Origin: CAYUYM01 sp964449305
Lineage (GTDB): Bacteria > Bacteroidota > Ignavibacteria > SZUA-365 > CAYQST01
Reading direction: 5' to 3'
NCBI GenBank assembly: GCA_964449305.1
Contig: CAYUYM010000147.1
Span: 1-8,718, forward strand
DNA: 8,718 nucleotides
Positions 7,552 to 8,718 of the stretch are shown piece after piece. Position 1 is the stretch's first letter; every line of letters begins with the position of its first letter. Both the position numbers and the translations under genes were made by a program. The notes beneath the pieces are model-generated. The model made no database searches. It had not been told where the DNA came from and worked only from the letters and a program-made list of their open reading frames with translations.

Positions 7552-8718
7552 ATGAAGCCGAAAAACCACGTTCTCGTCGTCACCTACTACTTCCCCCCGT
7601 CCGGCGGACCCGGGGTGCAGAGGGTGCTCAAGTTCATCCGCTACCTCCGCGACTTTGGCTGGCAGCCGGTGGTGCTCACCGTGCGCGACGCCGACTACCC
7701 GGCGCGTGACGAATCGCTCTACAAGGAGATCCCGCCGGACGTGCCGGTGTTCCGCACGCCCATCTTCGAGCCCTACGCCGCCTATCGTGCCTTCACCGGC
7801 AAGGCCGCGGGCACGCCGGTGGATGTGAACACCATCCCGAAGCCCGGGCAGAAGCGCTCGCTGCAGGAGCGAATCGCGGAGTTCATCCGGGGGACCTTCT
7901 TCATCCCGGATGCACGGATGGGCTGGCGGCGGCACGCCTTTGCCGAGGGCATGCGCATCATTGACGAGTACGACGTCCGCGCGATCTACTCCTCCTCGCC
8001 GCCCTACACCTGCGCCCTCATCGCCCGCGATCTGCGACGCGCCACGGGCATCCCCTGGGTCGCCGGCTTCCGCGATCCCTGGCGGGGCTTTCTCTCAACC
8101 CCGCAGCGCTGGAGCGTCCCCGACCGCATCGACCAGGCCTACGAGCGATCGGTGTATGAGGAATGCGACCGGCTCGAGGTGGCGTGGATGGGCATTGCCA
8201 AGGACTTCCATGCGAAGTACCCGGACGTCGACACACGCAAGGTGCATCACCTCCCGAATGGATTCGACAGCAGCGATTTCCCGACGGTGGAGGTGATCGA
8301 CCGTGACCGCTTCACCATCACCTACACCGGGTCCATGTATGGCAGGCGCAACCCGGAGACCTTTTTACAAGCGGTTGCCCTGCTGGTGGAACGGGGGCAG
8401 GTGAACCCCGCACGCATCAACCTGCAGTTCATCGGCCGCTTCGGGGCCGAGGTGCGCGAGATGTTCCACCATCCGGTGCTGGCCTCCTCCATCACGGTGC
8501 ACGAGTACATGCCCCATGCGGACAGCGTGCGGCACCTGTTCCAGTCCGACGCGCTTCTGATGATTGTCGATGATTTCACAGGAAACGAGGAGATCGTGCC
8601 GGGCAAGGTGTACGAGTACATCGGCTCCGGAAAGCCGGTGATCACGCTCGCCCCGGAGGGTGCGGTGACCGGTGTGCTACGCGAGACGGGCGCGGGGATG
8701 GATGCACGCTCGCACGAC
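7552..8718 (+). CDS. Family 4 (GT-B) glycosyltransferase, C-terminus missing
   Basis: The frame is open from the ATG at 7552 to the window end, giving 389 residues. It starts MKPKNHVLVVTYYFPPSGGPGVQR, with the glycine-rich acceptor-side loop of GT-B enzymes at 15-24. IYSSSPPYT near 143 and GFRDPW at 172-177 are typical of this GT4 subgroup. The donor-binding half begins with YTGSMYGRRNPETF (258-271). An E-x7-E motif (Glu347 and Glu355, within NEEIVPGKVYEYIGSGKPVI) marks the nucleotide-sugar site. Retaining GT4 enzymes of this kind usually transfer a sugar from a nucleotide donor in lipopolysaccharide, capsule or exopolysaccharide assembly; donor and acceptor cannot be read here. Probably only the last 20-50 residues are missing. 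An in-frame ATG at 7540 is an alternative start. Ribosome sites are poor for both, with only a GAG four bases before 7552. Confidence 0.88.
   Translation, partial: MKPKNHVLVVTYYFPPSGGPGVQRVLKFIRYLRDFGWQPVVLTVRDADYPARDESLYKEIPPDVPVFRTPIFEPYAAYRAFTGKAAGTPVDVNTIPKPGQKRSLQERIAEFIRGTFFIPDARMGWRRHAFAEGMRIIDEYDVRAIYSSSPPYTCALIARDLRRATGIPWVAGFRDPWRGFLSTPQRWSVPDRIDQAYERSVYEECDRLEVAWMGIAKDFHAKYPDVDTRKVHHLPNGFDSSDFPTVEVIDRDRFTITYTGSMYGRRNPETFLQAVALLVERGQVNPARINLQFIGRFGAEVREMFHHPVLASSITVHEYMPHADSVRHLFQSDALLMIVDDFTGNEEIVPGKVYEYIGSGKPVITLAPEGAVTGVLRETGAGMDARSHD

Noticed and set aside
7408..7935. A 175-codon minus-strand frame across the divergent region and the start of the glycosyltransferase gene.
   Set aside because: The plus-strand frame from 7552 gives an uninterrupted glycosyltransferase with conserved motifs, and the antisense frame has none.

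Overview
The window is a stretch of ordinary-looking bacterial chromosome. It is GC-rich, with strongly GC-biased third codon positions and tightly packed genes. It holds seven protein genes, two of them cut by the window edges. I see no RNA gene, mobile element or CRISPR array. EttA and UPF0182 are widespread families. The glycosyltransferase N-terminus (YYFPPSGGPGVQR...FRDPW) and the TAnnTTT-like motifs before some genes lean weakly towards a diderm of the Bacteroidota/Chlorobiota/Ignavibacteriota group. This is an inference from recalled family resemblance, not a search.

Layout. Positions 1-2255 (minus strand) carry a compact gene run read right to left: a lipoprotein cyclophilin-type peptidyl-prolyl isomerase, then a Tat-exported DUF362 protein, then the start of a Sec-exported DUF6599-like protein that leaves the window at base 1. 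The gaps are 32 and 19 bases, so this looks like one operon, and all three products carry export signals. Positions 2256-2450 are a divergent control region. It contains a striking 12-bp-arm inverted repeat (2281-2308) and candidate promoter elements. Positions 2451-5174 (plus) encode a large UPF0182 membrane protein with seven predicted N-terminal helices. After 71 bases comes ettA (5246-6925, plus), the ABC-F translation factor. It converges on a small DUF2809/YjgA-like membrane protein (6950-7411, minus), and an imperfect hairpin covers both stop codons. A second divergent region (7412-7551) precedes a family 4 glycosyltransferase (7552 to the window end, plus).

How the genes fit together. 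The minus-strand run is an envelope-directed set: a folding catalyst plus two exported proteins of unknown role. UPF0182 and ettA may be co-transcribed because no clear terminator lies between them, but no functional link is evident. The glycosyltransferase probably begins a surface-polysaccharide region to the right. I found no convincing new multi-gene system. The best leads are the DUF362/DUF6599 exported pair, the long insertion inside the cyclophilin domain, and the inverted repeat in the 2256-2450 control region.
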